Assembly: GCA_030549495.1 (NCBI GenBank)
Contig: JAUIRK010000052.1
Location: 372,001-436,000 of the forward strand
Source: Nectonema munidae
Taxonomy: Eukaryota; Nematomorpha; Nectonematoida; Nectonematidae
Direction: 5' to 3'
Length of the DNA: 64,000 nt
The notes below the pieces were generated by a model that was not told the DNA's origin, made no database searches, and was given only the letters and a program-made list of their open reading frames with translations. The translations under genes and the position numbers were made by a program. Each line of letters starts with the position of its first letter. Positions within the stretch are counted from its first letter, which is position 1. Below are positions 13,141 through 24,653 of this stretch, piece by piece.

Positions 13141-13640
13141 ATAGAGTATGCTGTAGGGGATACGTCAAATTAGTTTTCAAAAAACTTAAGTTATGCACTA
13201 AAATTTTTTAGTTTTTGTTGAAGCTCTATAACTTTTTCTGATAGACTTTTTTTCCTTAAAAGTTATTATAAAAGGCAAATTATCATTGCAAAATGTTAAC
13301 AGTTATTTTACTTTTTGTAGCTTGTATAATGAAATAATGCGATCTTAATTTTTTGTTTTATTTTTGTTTGCACAATTATAACTTCGTTTTATACCCTTGC
13401 CCCTGAATCAATCACATTTTTTCATATAAACATCACAGGTTGTCTAGTAGACTCTTTGCCTTTAGACTACATTCACTGATATAAAACTATCCAACCTTCA
13501 GTTATTTGTTTTCTCTATGAATCAAATATCCTTTCATCAATTCCTGTAATGTGCCTGGTAGACTACTTCATTTTTCAAATGAAAAACCCTATTCCACCCC
13601 CTAACATTTTTGGATTTTTTTAAACTAGTGTATATTCGAT

Positions 13641-14227
13641 GGTCGTAGGTAAAAATGCCCCCAATTAAAAAGTAGGAAAAAATGCCCCCTAATTTTTGAT
13701 TTTCAGGATTTTATATAATTATATAAATATTTTTATTTGGTACCGTTTTGAAAGGCTAAATTCCTAAAATTTCTTAATCTATAGGGTTTTTTCTTTATAA
13801 AGTTCTTGAAAACAATAGCAAAGGTGCATATTTGTAGGAGTGTGTTCTTAAAATCAGTTAAAATATAAATTATATTTAGAAAGTGTTCTGATACACCCAA
13901 AGTCAAAAAATATTTGCTGTTTTATAAAAAAAATTTTTGTATTTAAAAAATTGTCGTATGCTGAGTTTTTTAGTTTACTTTAATTGAATTTTAAATGAAA
14001 AGTTAACTTTTTTTTTTACAAAAAATCTTTATTTGACATATCTTTTTTAAAAATTTTAATTAATAATTTTTTGAAATTTTTTGTGTTGGGGCATTTTTTC
14101 CTAATTTAAATTGGGACATTTTTACTGGGGGCATTTTTTCCTACTTTTTAATTGGGGCATTTTTTCTTACTTTTTAATTGGGGGCATTTTTTCCTACTTT
14201 TTAATTGGGGGCATTTTTTCTGCGCAC
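13641..14227. repeat. Mutator-type MITE with 10-bp target duplication
   Basis: Flanked by the direct repeat TATATTCGAT (13631-13640 and 14228-14237). The inverted ends contain AAAAATGCCCCCAATT. Inside the right arm, GGGGCATTTTTTCCTAC is repeated several times in tandem (14095-14220), with a facing copy at the left end. A duplication of about 10 bp fits a Mutator-like element. No coding frame. Confidence 0.65.
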
Positions 14228-15134
14228 TATATTCGATATGCAAATTTAATTAAAATATTTTCGCTGGAAGTATAGTATTTAAATTCACTAATTTTGTAAA
14301 AAAAAATATAATGTAGTCTTATAAATTTAGGATTTTAGGGTATTCGCTGAATACACTCTATTTTAAAGGATATTTGGTCTCCCGTGGTATTTCCAGACCA
14401 CTAATTTTGAAAATTGCAAGAAAAAAATTTCGCCCCCCAATAATTTTGAGGATGTGCGCCCCTGGTTTATTTGATATATAATCTTTCATTGTTAGGCTCA
14501 TAAATTGGTTATCAGTAAAATATAGGGTTCTAAGTATAATATCAAAATCATCGCGACGAACAACATTTGAAACATCATTATGGAATACAGTGGGTTCATT
14601 TCTCCCTAAAAAAGTTCGTTTAGCAATTTAACATAACCGGACAAATATAATAAAAGCAAAATAGAGTCAAAAGATAAAGAAGTATTGCAATTATTTTGCT
14701 CCCCGTAAATTTTAGATTCATGCAAACTTAAATTCTAAAAAGCATTCAAAAAAATCTAAGGTACTCATATGAAGATTTAAAATCTTTAGAAACATCGTTT
14801 AAATTCATTGTTGCAGATTTTTCTTTGAAGGAAGGAATGCTTTCAAAGTTTGTGATAGCAAGTATTTTCCATTTGCTTTTTTCCTTATATTTATCACTCT
14901 TTACTGTTTCTTTATTCTTATTCAACTCCAAACCTTCTCTAAAGATGCGAGCTCGTAAATGATTTAAATCAGCATGCATATCTTCTCCATCTTCAACTTC
15001 GGAATCTTGATCAGAAAAAGAGTCCGCGCGTTGAAGCGGAAGCGGTATGATTATTATTGGCGTATCTTCAAGATCAATGTCATTATGAGTGACTTTCTAA
15101 AATCTATCAGTTCACATATTTCTTTACGAGTTAA

Positions 15135-15264
15135 CCCATTAAGTACCATAGAAATCAGACGATATTTAAAAAAACGCAGACGATTTATACTCAAAGTCAT
15201 TGAAAAAAGCAGACGAAGATGAAATTACTTATGTTCCCAAATGGGAACATTGGAACTTAATGGG
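15135..15264. repeat. piggyBac-derived MITE, 130 bp
   Basis: Flanked by TTAA at 15131-15134 and 15265-15268, with inverted ends CCCATTAAGTACC and CCCATTAAGTTCC. Inside are three copies of CAGACGA and a palindrome GTTCCCAAATGGGAAC. It could instead be the 5' end of the neighbouring old piggyBac, but having both inverted ends favours a separate MITE. A relative lies at 28865-28981. Confidence 0.65.
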
Positions 15265-17784
15265 TTAATCTATTATGAAAAAAATTGGTTGATAAATTAT
15301 ATGCTTTCAAGCTTTCAAACGTAAACATTTCTTTTCTAGTTAAATCACTCAATTTTTTAAAATGTTGTAGAAAGTTATTATTATTATTATGTGTTTGATA
15401 AATTTAAAGCAAGATGTGTGGAAATAATTGTTTTAAAAAGCATAACTAGAAAAAAAAATTAAGAAAAAATAAGTAAAATCAGAAATTTAATCCACCCTTA
15501 TTTTTTTTTAGATATTATCGAAGACCTTGAAAATAAAGGTCACGTTTGTCATCGTTCTGAGGGAAAAGGTTTTATTAAATAAATTTTTTCCAAACACACA
15601 GAATCTGTTTTACAACAAATTGTTCTTGCATAACAGCTAGGAATCTTGCAAACTAATAATTTTAGCCTGCCACACTGTTTCAGCTCTTAAATGTTTATTT
15701 TCGTTTTCTTAACCATCGTAAAAACAGCTCCTGTATCATAGCAATATATTCATCTTTGAAGATATTTTAAGAATCATCTTTATATAACTCTCAAAACTAA
15801 TTTTTGACAGTTAAGTTCATTTAAGCACCCCCCCCCCCCACTCCTAACTAAAAAGTTCTACCTTATGCACCCCTGAATAGAGTAAAGGCTTTAGAAAAGA
15901 GGTCTAATGTATGCCATTAGAAACCTTGGTTAATCTAGACTACCTCTCATTCTTTTTCTCGACCGTGATATAGTGGTTAAGCGGGGGCGCATAACTTACA
16001 ACTTTGGGGAGGGGAGGAGGTGAAGGTTTTTTTTTATAATTTTCAAAGTTGATTATAAAGGAATTTTGGTCCGATGAACGCACCATCATTTTTACCAGAG
16101 ATTATACTTGCACTGTTAGCTCACAATCCAATCATGAGTGCGGAAAACTGCCCGGATTATATGAAGTGAAATTACCTTGTTTGTAATTCTAACTGCATCA
16201 CTACTTTCTAGCTCAACAAAGAAAGAAAACAATTCATATATGATAGAGTCAAAGCGAAATCAAAATGATAATTGTTTGTGTTGGATATTATATTTTTACA
16301 CATATCTATTTGGATTGAGAACATTCAAGCGTTGTCTATTTCACCTCTAATCACCTAAATAATGCTTTGGGCAATAACATATTCTTCACATGATCGTGGA
16401 GACAAATAATTTTAAGATTTATAGCTTTTCATAAACTCATCATGTAATGTTCTCTTAAAGTAAGATTATAGCTAGCTCAATAAACTCATGCCATTTACTA
16501 TAGTTTTAAAGTATGGCAATATGACATTTAAAAGTAAAAAAAATATATAATACTTTGAGAAAATTTTCAAATAGCTACGATTTTCGACCAAAAAAGACTG
16601 GCAATCAGGTTGCACAATTAAATGAATATAAGGGCCTAAGCTTGATTTAATTTGTTTGAGACTTTTCCATTAAGACATGGAGAAATAATCTAATATAATA
16701 AAGACTTTATCTTTTTCCGGGTTGTTGAAACGAGATTGGCTAGATTTTAATTCCACTTTATGACATATTGATGCAAAGTTTGGTCTTTTTCAATATTTAT
16801 CTAAAGTTTAATACAACATTAGTCTGTTAAGATTACGATCACGGATCATATTTCTTCAAAGCTTTCCATAACTTTATGTTCTGAGTGCGTCAATTTGTAT
16901 CAAGCCTATAAGTTTGTTCTCGTATGCAATATACTTTTTACAATAGTTCACCAGAAGAATATTCAGGTGGAAATTAAAAAACATCAGCTAGGACCCATCT
17001 AAAATAGGTTTTTCTTATTTTGTCATTATTATCAACTAGCATTTTATAAGATAATTGCAAATTACTGATTAACACAAGCCAAAAGCGCAGTATCCAGTAC
17101 TAAATGCCTGTTTCTTAAATGCTAGATGGTATAAATGATATTATCTGCTTTAATATCTAACGATACGTACTAATAACAATATAATGAGTCTTTTAATACG
17201 AGAAGTCTAACGCCCTTGATCTTGGGGAGGGGGTCTATATAGCACCTTACCAATAATAGTACATTTTCAAGAAAAAGGAAACTTTCCATTGATTAATTCA
17301 AATGGTATAGATATTTAATGAATGAACCTTTCAATTTTTATTAATAAGCCTAAAATTACGAGAATATAGATAAATAAATAATGTATAATCAAATTTTTTT
17401 AAATATGTAACAATAAGAGCTATTCAAACTATAATCTTATAAAACTTTTGGTCATTTTTCAGTTACGTAAGAATAATAAATTTCAAGGATTAATAAATTT
17501 ATATGCATAAAAATCAAAGTAATAAGCAAAAAGATTACTTTATTTAGAACATAAAATTTAAAATATAATTTGAAAAAACCAGCCTAAGAACTCCCATAAA
17601 TTAGAGTTATTAGGGATAAAAATCTAATAATTAAAAAAAATATAATATTTACTTACTAAATTTTCTTCAGTTCCTATTGTAGCAAGGTATTTATTATCAT
17701 ATATTTTTATATCCCTTAAAAATATGTTGATATTTTGGAATTTATGAGTTATTCTATTCAAATTATTAAACGTAAGTTTGTTTA
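15265..17784. other. No gene; AT-rich with G/C-run fragments
   Basis: No coding frame found. A 13-C tract near 15826 and GGGGGCGCATAACTT near 15984 look like ends of hAT-type elements with no recognisable partners. Confidence 0.4.
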
Positions 17785-17880
17785 GATACATGGGTTGGAT
17801 AACAGGTTTGGGTTGGATCTAGCAGTAACTCTTCTTTGTTCATAGTTTGACGTAAGTAGTTTAAAGAGGAGATTGTAGAT
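17785..17880 (+). repeat. SINE fragment
   Basis: Contains GGTTGGATC, then CTTTGTTCATAGTTTGAC, matching the body of the SINE copies at 12994, 23950 and 27640. Confidence 0.4.
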
Positions 17881-17902
17881 AAAATTACTTAAATGTACCT
17901 AT

Positions 17903-20900
17903 CAGTGGCGTATCCAGAAATTCTTATAGGGGGAGGGGGGGGGGCGAAATCTATTAAAATTTTTTGCAATTTTGCTATAAGTCTTCAGAGAATACGACAG
18001 CTGTATTATGTCTTTTAGAATCTCTAATTAATAATTACCTATGTTTTCTATTTTTAACATCATTTTGCCATGAAAAAATTACAAAAATTTATTCTTTATA
18101 CATGTAGATTTATACTTTATAATATACTCTGATTTTGAATTTATGAAGATATATATCTATACTTGTTTATTAATGTAATTATGCATATGAAATTGCATTT
18201 GTCATTTAAACGTGCTTTCTCTCCTTCATAAAATGAATCTTCTTTTTTTTCACAAAATAATGAAGAATAAAATTTAATAATGAATAAAAAATAACAAAAA
18301 ACGGAAAAAAATGTGCAATAGATAGTAAAAAAGGAAATTTAGATCTTTCAAAAATTTGGTTGAGATGAAATAGAAGGATTTACATTTCAATTTTTCTTTG
18401 TTGGAGCGAAAAAAGCTCAAGAGTTTCCCTCACGATATCAGCACAACTTATGTCTCGATGAATATAAGCTAATGTTAAGCCATTCAACCGATCTTCTCCT
18501 GTATTATAGCGAAGATAAATTTTCAAATTTTAAGTACTAAGAAAATGCGCTCAGCAGTTGATGAGAAAACTGGTAAGGTGGCGTAAATAATTAAAAGTTT
18601 GTAGATGTTTGGATAAAATGCTTCTTTACATATTTGCAAAGTTGTAATTGAATCGTGTGAAATATCAGGATTGACTTGCAAAAAAGTTTCCAAGCTGCAA
18701 TTCATTATTCTACAGTAAATATGAAATCCTTTTCTAACTTCATTAAAGTTAATTTTTTTTACCAAACTGTGGCAATAGACCACAAAGAAGACTAACAGTT
18801 GTGTTGTGGTTTTCAAATCGATCAACAATTTGCCAACTTATACCATCCAAGAAAGGCAGAAAAATGAAACCGCGGTATAACTCCATTGTAGAGGCACCTG
18901 GAATATTAGTCCTTTTTGTCATTCTCTTAACTATCCTTGGAATACTCAAAGGCTCTTCCCCATACAATTTTGGTGCTTTTTCAAAAATTTTCTCAAACTG
19001 AGTTTTTTTGTTTCTCCATTCTTCGAGCTGCTGTTTTATGATTTAGACTTGTTTCATAGCAGAGAAAATATCATTCAAACTAGATTGTAAAAAAGAGATA
19101 ACTTTTTGGTTAAAGTCATTACATCATTCATCGAAACCAGCACAACAACAACTTCGGCTTTAGTTAAAGAGTTGACTAAGCAATTAGCCTCTGAAAAGGA
19201 AGAAGATTTATCCCTGCTTATGTCATGAAGTACATCAATCACTACAGAATACAAAAAGTATGCTGTTTGAATAGCCTCGTGTTTCTCCACCCAATGAGTT
19301 TGTCATGGAACTTTGAGCCAGTATTTAGATGTCTTATCTGTTAATGCATTTATAGAATCTTCTAGTTTTCTATTTCTAACGGCACTCGAATGCTAAACTG
19401 ACAATAATACCAAATGTGACTCGTATCTCTGGAAATTCACTAGCTTTAACTAAAGTCAGGTTCAAAGAAGAGCTGCAGTGTACATAAATTGCTTGGTTTC
19501 CATAAAAACGCCGTACCTCTGCTTGTACCCCATTAAAAGCTCCACACATCGCTGCTGCGCCATCATAACCTTGCCCAACTAAGTATTCGAGAACCAAACC
19601 AATCCGTGTTAACACAATAAAAATTTCATTTGCAAGATCTACTCCACATAATGACTCTGGGTTCATAAACTCTAAGAAACATTCGACAATAGAATGATCT
19701 CTCATATATCTCACGCTAACTGAAAGCTGAGTTTTATGAGAAAAATCTCTTGACTCATCGGCAATAACAGAATAAAACTTTGCTTTTTGAACTTCAACAG
19801 AGATCTTTCTACGAATCACAGTTGCAATATATGCTATAATTTTATTTTGTGTAATTTTGGACAGGTAGGAGGCATTCAAAGCTGTTTTTGAGAGATGACT
19901 GGAAAAATTTGAGTTAGATAGGGAATAAAGCTGTATCATCGAGCGAAAACAACCTTGATTTGGTATTATTTCATTGATTTATATTGGAGGATTCAAGTGG
20001 CCTTCATCTCGATGTCCTGGAAATGGCAAACTCATTCTACAACATAAAAGAACAACTTCGATTATGCTTTTAATAATGTTTCGATTTTCTTCTTTCATTT
20101 TCAATAGAGTAGAATTTAACAGACTGTCAACTGAGAGTTCGGGGTGAAAAAGTCGTATTCGAAAATCATGAGCAGCAAGTTTTGGTGATTCGTGATAAAA
20201 TGCCATGTTGTGCCCCTATAGGTATCCGTTTTGACCTGTTAATTTAGCAAAGCGTCTGCCAGGCAAAATCACCAACTGTTTAGCTGAGGTTTTGGACGTC
20301 CCAACAGTGTGAGGTTGCAAAAAAACACAAAATCGACAAAAAAAAGTCCATCGAAATATTAAAGGCGTAACTCGTCTGGTTTTAGCACTTTTTTTCAGTT
20401 TCACTGGGCCAGGTTGATGGAACACCTGTTGGCTGGCCACTTTATTACAGAAAAACATTTTATCGCCGTTAGACAATTTCCTGGCCCCGCCAGGATAAAG
20501 AATTGCGCAAGCAATGTCGTTTTCTTCTAACACAGGGTCTTTCTCAAAAACCAATCGAGTTTGAAATCGTGTCGTTCGATTGTTTCTCACAAGATGATTC
20601 ACCATACGACTGGTGTGAAGGTTGACTTAATTCTTTTTTACAGAAAAATCCGCTATTTTCATTTTTTTAGATAATGATGAACTTTTAGTATTCATAATTT
20701 CTAAAACTGAAAAAACAATTTGATTAAGAGACAACAAATTAGATGAAACTTTTCCAAGTTTCGATGTTATCAAAATTCAAAATTCAAGTTGTCAGTTTTA
20801 TATGATATAAGTTAATGAAAACATGAAAAGTTTGATGAAAAGTTAAAATTTATAACACATTTAGAAAAAATGTAGCCCTTAAAATCTTGTATTTGCTTGT

Positions 20901-21387
20901 CCATTTGAATGTGATTATTTTAATAAAAATTCTCAATAAATATTCAAATATAGTAAACATAGTGATTACTTACAATCAGAAGGAAAAAGAAAGCGAATAA
21001 GTAGGTAACAAGAGATGCATATAACAGCAGTGAATGAAAATATTCAATGAATAGGCAGTCTGCGAATAAGAGAGAGCAGAGTATGGAAAAGTGATTAGGA
21101 AATTTGTTATTATTATATTTGTATGTAGTGAGATAGAAGAGCACCGGTAAGCTTAAAGCGATAGAGAAAGAGTTTATTCATCATACCTGTCAACTTGGCA
21201 GCACACTGAGTGCAACCATTGTCCAATTCGCCAGTTGAAAGACTATTGGTGAATCACTGTGTCATAACTACCAACAAGTTTTGATGTTTTAGGAAAAAGC
21301 AAAATTAGTAAGGGCAATTTTCGAAGCCGTTTTTCATAGGAGGGAGAGGGTGCTAGGCCCATGAGGCTCCCTTTGGATCCGCCACTG
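17903..21387. mobile_element. hAT element with complete ends, 3485 bp
   Basis: The left end CAGTGGCGTATCCA and the reverse complement of the right end CAGTGGCGGATCCA differ at one base. A perfect 8-bp target duplication, GTACCTAT, lies at 17895-17902 and 21388-21395. A minus-strand TTF-finger/hAT transposase occupies 18385-20605. Length and architecture fit a once autonomous element. Confidence 0.93.
18385..20605 (-). pseudogene. hAT transposase (TTF finger / ZMYM1-like), decayed
   Basis: The N-terminal part (20605-20216) contains AILYPGGARKLSNGDK and the TTF-type zinc-finger region with FFCRFCVFLQPH. The middle frame (19939-19376) has the catalytic region: VIADESRDFSHKTQLSVSVR (first Asp), GQGYDGAAAMCG (second Asp) and YVHCSSSLNLTLV. 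The C-terminus (18828-18523) carries the dimerisation block ATLPVFSSTAERIFLVLK. It continues in another frame (YLRYNTGEDRLNGL, then IHRDIS) to about 18385. The protein is spread over at least five frames, so the copy is inactive. The family is the one behind host genes such as ZMYM1 and the 52-kDa PKR-inhibitor repressor. Confidence 0.85.
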
Positions 21388-21595
21388 GTACCTATAATTT
21401 TATCTACTTTTATAATTTGAATGAATAGATTTTAAAATCGTCTAATTTTCTTATAATCAAGATTAACTTTTCCTTCATTCTCTTTTTCTTCTATCATCCT
21501 TCATATTTTTTGGTATTTATTCATAGTTAATTTTTTTTTGCTTTGATGCGTCGATTCTGGCTAACGTCCTTACAAAAAATTTCTAACATTTCGTA

Positions 21596-21761
21596 GAGCG
21601 CATTTTAGCATACGTCATGTCCGCCATCTTGGATCTCGTCTGAGAACGAGAAAGAAAGAATATGCGAGAAACCACGAGATTCGGTTTTTGTCGTGTCTTT
21701 TTGGGGTCCAAGATGCCGCCGCATATTAACCGATTTGCATATTATCCGAGCGCATTTTAGC
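21596..21761. repeat. MITE-like inverted repeat with 14-bp direct repeats
   Basis: GAGCGCATTTTAGC occurs at 21596-21609 and 21748-21761. Between them CCGCCATCTTGGATC (21621-21635) faces GGTCCAAGATGCCGCC (21705-21720). No coding frame; GC content is above the surroundings. The superfamily is not clear. Confidence 0.5.
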
Positions 21762-23949
21762 GCAAGATTAGTTATATTGATAGGTATTAATTAGCGTTGC
21801 AAATGAGCTCACATCAATAGTTTTTGGAATAATTTGTATGGGAGATGTGTATGTTTTTATAAGTTATGATAGAAACCAGAATTAGACTGTATCATGTAAA
21901 TGATTAGCATCGATTAAGATTTTAGGTTTGTAAAATCTAAAAGTGTATCCGGTGAAAAAGTAAATTTTAAAAAACATAAAGTATGACTGCAGACAATTAC
22001 TTTCAATTTTACGCATTTAATAAAAAAAATGAATAAGGAAACCCAATCAAAAGAGAGTATTCAATTTTAAAACTTACCCCTTTTTCTCTAAGCCTTTTAC
22101 CTTTCAATTCCTAACAATATAACCTTAATTTCTATTATCAAAGCAATTTTCAAAGAAAATTCAAACTTGATAGATCTGGATGTTACTTAATTCAAGCTGG
22201 TTTATTAAAAATTACATCATAATTTTGGGATTTTAGTGGTAAAAAAAATATATTTTTTTTAATTTTCCCAATATTTGTTAAAAATATTTTCTACTTTTCA
22301 AACTATTAAACGTTAATCTTTCAAATTCTAACAAAAAGAGTATATGAAAGTGTTCACAAATTATGCCAACTAAGTTTCGGCCATTTTTACCGCCTCTTGT
22401 TCCAGTGCTAAGTTTTTATAAAATCACTCCTCTAACTCTACCTTTTTCTCCAAAATTGACATACTTTTTTTCCACAATATGAAAAATTAAATATGTGATC
22501 ACGCTGTTCTTATAAACAGCACATTTGTATGCATTACAACTTTAATTTTTTTGTGTTTCATAAAAAAAAATAAAAAAAAATATAATTCATTTATTTATTT
22601 AAGATAAGTATAAAATCGAGGAAAAACATTTACATAAAAAATCTCTTTCTGCTTTCGTCTTTATCATCATAATCAGCAGCAGCTATGTCTTCTGAAGATT
22701 CACCTCTATCTGTGACACTCATCTCATGTGTACAGCAATCATTTGGTTTTTCTAATGATATCGATTACATTTCAGAAGATGCGCTATTAATTACCAAATG
22801 AAATTGTTCTTTTGAATTGAACTCAAAATTTTTCAAAGCTTTCCTAACTCAAGCCCAATAACTTCTAAAGTAGCAGTGCTTAGAATAGTGAGTCAAAGTG
22901 AAGATTTTTGCGTCAATAGATAGACCCGCAACAGTAGCCATTGGCAATTGGTGGAGAAAAAAATGAGTTTACAATTGTTATGTACAATTGTATTTCATGT
23001 TAATTGTTTGATTATTATGAATTTATGAGTGTAACATAATGTAATAGAAAATATTTGTGTAACGATTCTAGTTTAATATCGATATATGCCAACACCATTT
23101 AAGTGGATTATATTATATGACATCACCATAAAAAATTAATATCAGCCTTGTCATCCCCCTTTCTTTGGTCACCCGTGAGTAACTGGTAAAAATCAAACAC
23201 TTATCTGCTGCAAGAAACTCGTTGTAATCAGTACAGACATTCTCAAAGATATTGCACTGCACAAGTTGTAGCTGGTACTGTGATTGTCAAACGTGGCGAA
23301 ACTTCTTTGAGATTAATTTCACGAGAATAATTTCATGATTTTTTTTAGGGATTTTATTAAATGCCTAATGAATTTATGTTTTTCCTAAGTTAAATCCTTG
23401 AATTTTTTGAAAGTTTTCGCCATTTCACGGAATTTGTAGTTTCATAATCTTACTTTAACATATATATTATAAAGGTTTAATGCTCACTACACTCATACAA
23501 TTGAGAAGGGGGATAATTAAAGTTTCTGATTTCTTGATAAAATAATTTTCTTGAGAAATGAGAAATTAGATTGAGAATTCTTGAGATTAAACCTCTCTTG
23601 AAGGAAATATAAGTGAAGCCATAATCACAATTATAGATACATAAAAAGTAAAACAAATCTTTATTAAAAATAGAACATTTCAATAGAACAATGGCGTTTA
23701 ACTTATTTTTTGTAGTTATTCTTTTTTGAAATAAAAAATTGAATAGAAAAATTTCTCTCACATTCACCAGGTGCAAGTTGCATAGATAACAAAACATTTG
23801 GTAAAAGTTTCAAGAGGTTTTATCGTTTAAAAGTTTTAACCATATTAAAAATTTTATAAGCGAATCCTTGTTAATCGAAAAATCTTCAAAGTTTAGTCAA
23901 TTCACTTTCTTCCAATAAAGTTGAGATTAATTATTCTTTGTAAACGTAA
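21762..23949. other. No intact gene; one weak minus-strand coding remnant
   Basis: Mostly AT-rich. At 22630-22860 on the minus strand an acidic peptide with one internal stop can be read (HEMSVTDRGESSEDIAAADY ends the clearest part). It resembles the acidic tail of a pogo/Tigger-type transposase, but nothing else of such an element is visible, so this is only a suggestion. Confidence 0.3.
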
Positions 23950-24048
23950 AGGTACAGTGGGGTGTTTTCATATAGAAGACACAATTGCACCGCTTGTATC
24001 GAACTATGAAGAAAGTAGGCTTTGAGTTATCGAAACCCAGTACCTAAC
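23950..24048 (-). repeat. SINE copy, reverse orientation, cut by an hAT end
   Basis: Reverse complement reads GGTTTCGATAACTCAAAGCC, then TTCATAGTTCGATACAAG and ATGAAAACACCCCAC, closely matching 27640-27790. Confidence 0.55.
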
Positions 24049-24340
24049 CAGGGGCGTATCCAGTGGGGGAGCCTTGGGGGCCCCCTCCCTCCATTGAAAG
24101 TTGAAAAAAAAATTTTTTGCTAGATTTAATAAAAATTCAGTTGATTTTATTTTGATAAAGTAGCTTTTATTTTAATACAATATGCATAAAATACTACTGT
24201 GATAAAATTTTAGTTATGTTTTTTTATAAAAGTACAAATTTCACTTACTATATGACAAAAAATTGTGAATAGCCTCAATAAAAAAGCTTTAAAAAATTTT
24301 TCAACTTGTGTCCCACCCCCTTCAATCAAAAAAAAAGTTG
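24049..24340. mobile_element. hAT-type terminal fragment next to the LUC7 3' end
   Basis: Begins CAGGGGCGTATCCAG at 24049, followed by a G/C-rich subterminal region, directly abutting a SINE. No matching right terminus was found before the LUC7 polyadenylation signal, so the fragment is truncated or the end is eroded. Confidence 0.45.
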
Positions 24341-24351
24341 GAATCAATGAA

Positions 24352-24357
24352 TTTATT
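24352..24357 (-). terminator. Likely LUC7 polyadenylation signal
   Basis: AATAAA on the minus strand, about 100 bases after the LUC7 stop codon, at a usual distance for a metazoan poly(A) signal. Confidence 0.5.
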
Positions 24358-24454
24358 TAGGAGAGAACAAGAATTCTTTCAAGTATACTTTGTAATATAA
24401 TTACAAATCATCGTTGAGCCACTGTCAAAATTGGGTGAAGTTGATGGATGCTGT

Positions 24455-24653
24455 TCAATATTTGTGCCTTTTGTGGCGATGATGATGATCAGCATGGCGG
24501 TGGTGTTTGTGTCGATGATGATGTCTGCATTTATGGCGTGAACGGCTTTTCTTTGAGGGACTTTGAGATCGGCGATCTTCTGAACCCAAAGAATTTTCAG
24601 AAGGTGGGGAGTAGGAGTTTGTGCTGGATAGATGTGAAGTTTCGGAATTTATT
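24455..24653 (-). CDS. LUC7L: LUC7-like exon 7, His/Arg-rich tail
   Basis: 65 codons and a stop, after acceptor tttattgacag. Ser-rich, then SQSPSKKSRSRHKCRHHHRH and further His/Lys repeats. The composition fits the RS-like tail of LUC7 proteins although His replaces much of the Ser. Confidence 0.85.

Larger units (their letters stand above)
11367..14464. mobile_element. hAT-type non-autonomous element, 3.1 kb
   Basis: The ends are inverted repeats beginning CAGGGGCGCACATCC at 11367 and its reverse complement ending at 14464. An 8-bp target duplication, GTTTATTT, lies at 11359-11366 and 14465-14472. The subterminal region is rich in G and C runs. I see no transposase in it; it carries later insertions (MITE 12484-12765, SINE 12994-13140, MITE 13641-14227). 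A separate hAT-like terminus (CAGTGACGTAGCTAGG) at about 11848 has no visible partner. Confidence 0.85.
10850..15095 (-). mobile_element. Old piggyBac (PGBD-like) remnant, split by a later insertion
   Basis: Minus-strand piggyBac-type transposase remnant. The N-terminal part lies at 14473-15095, with an acidic leader (DSEVEDGEDMHADLNHLRA) and then NVVRRDDFDIILRTLYF followed by SNKPIIQTFECG. The C-terminal part lies at 10850-11366 (YCDDFFGRTKLCDEM with a second-Asp-like block, NRRSIVS, LWNDNKPVTVISNVFGLEP). The W-x-DNKPV block is characteristic of PGBD-like proteins. Many stops and frame changes show age. The hAT-type element at 11367-14464 sits inside it, and the coding similarity resumes exactly beyond that element's target duplication. 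Element ends are not certain. Confidence 0.75.
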
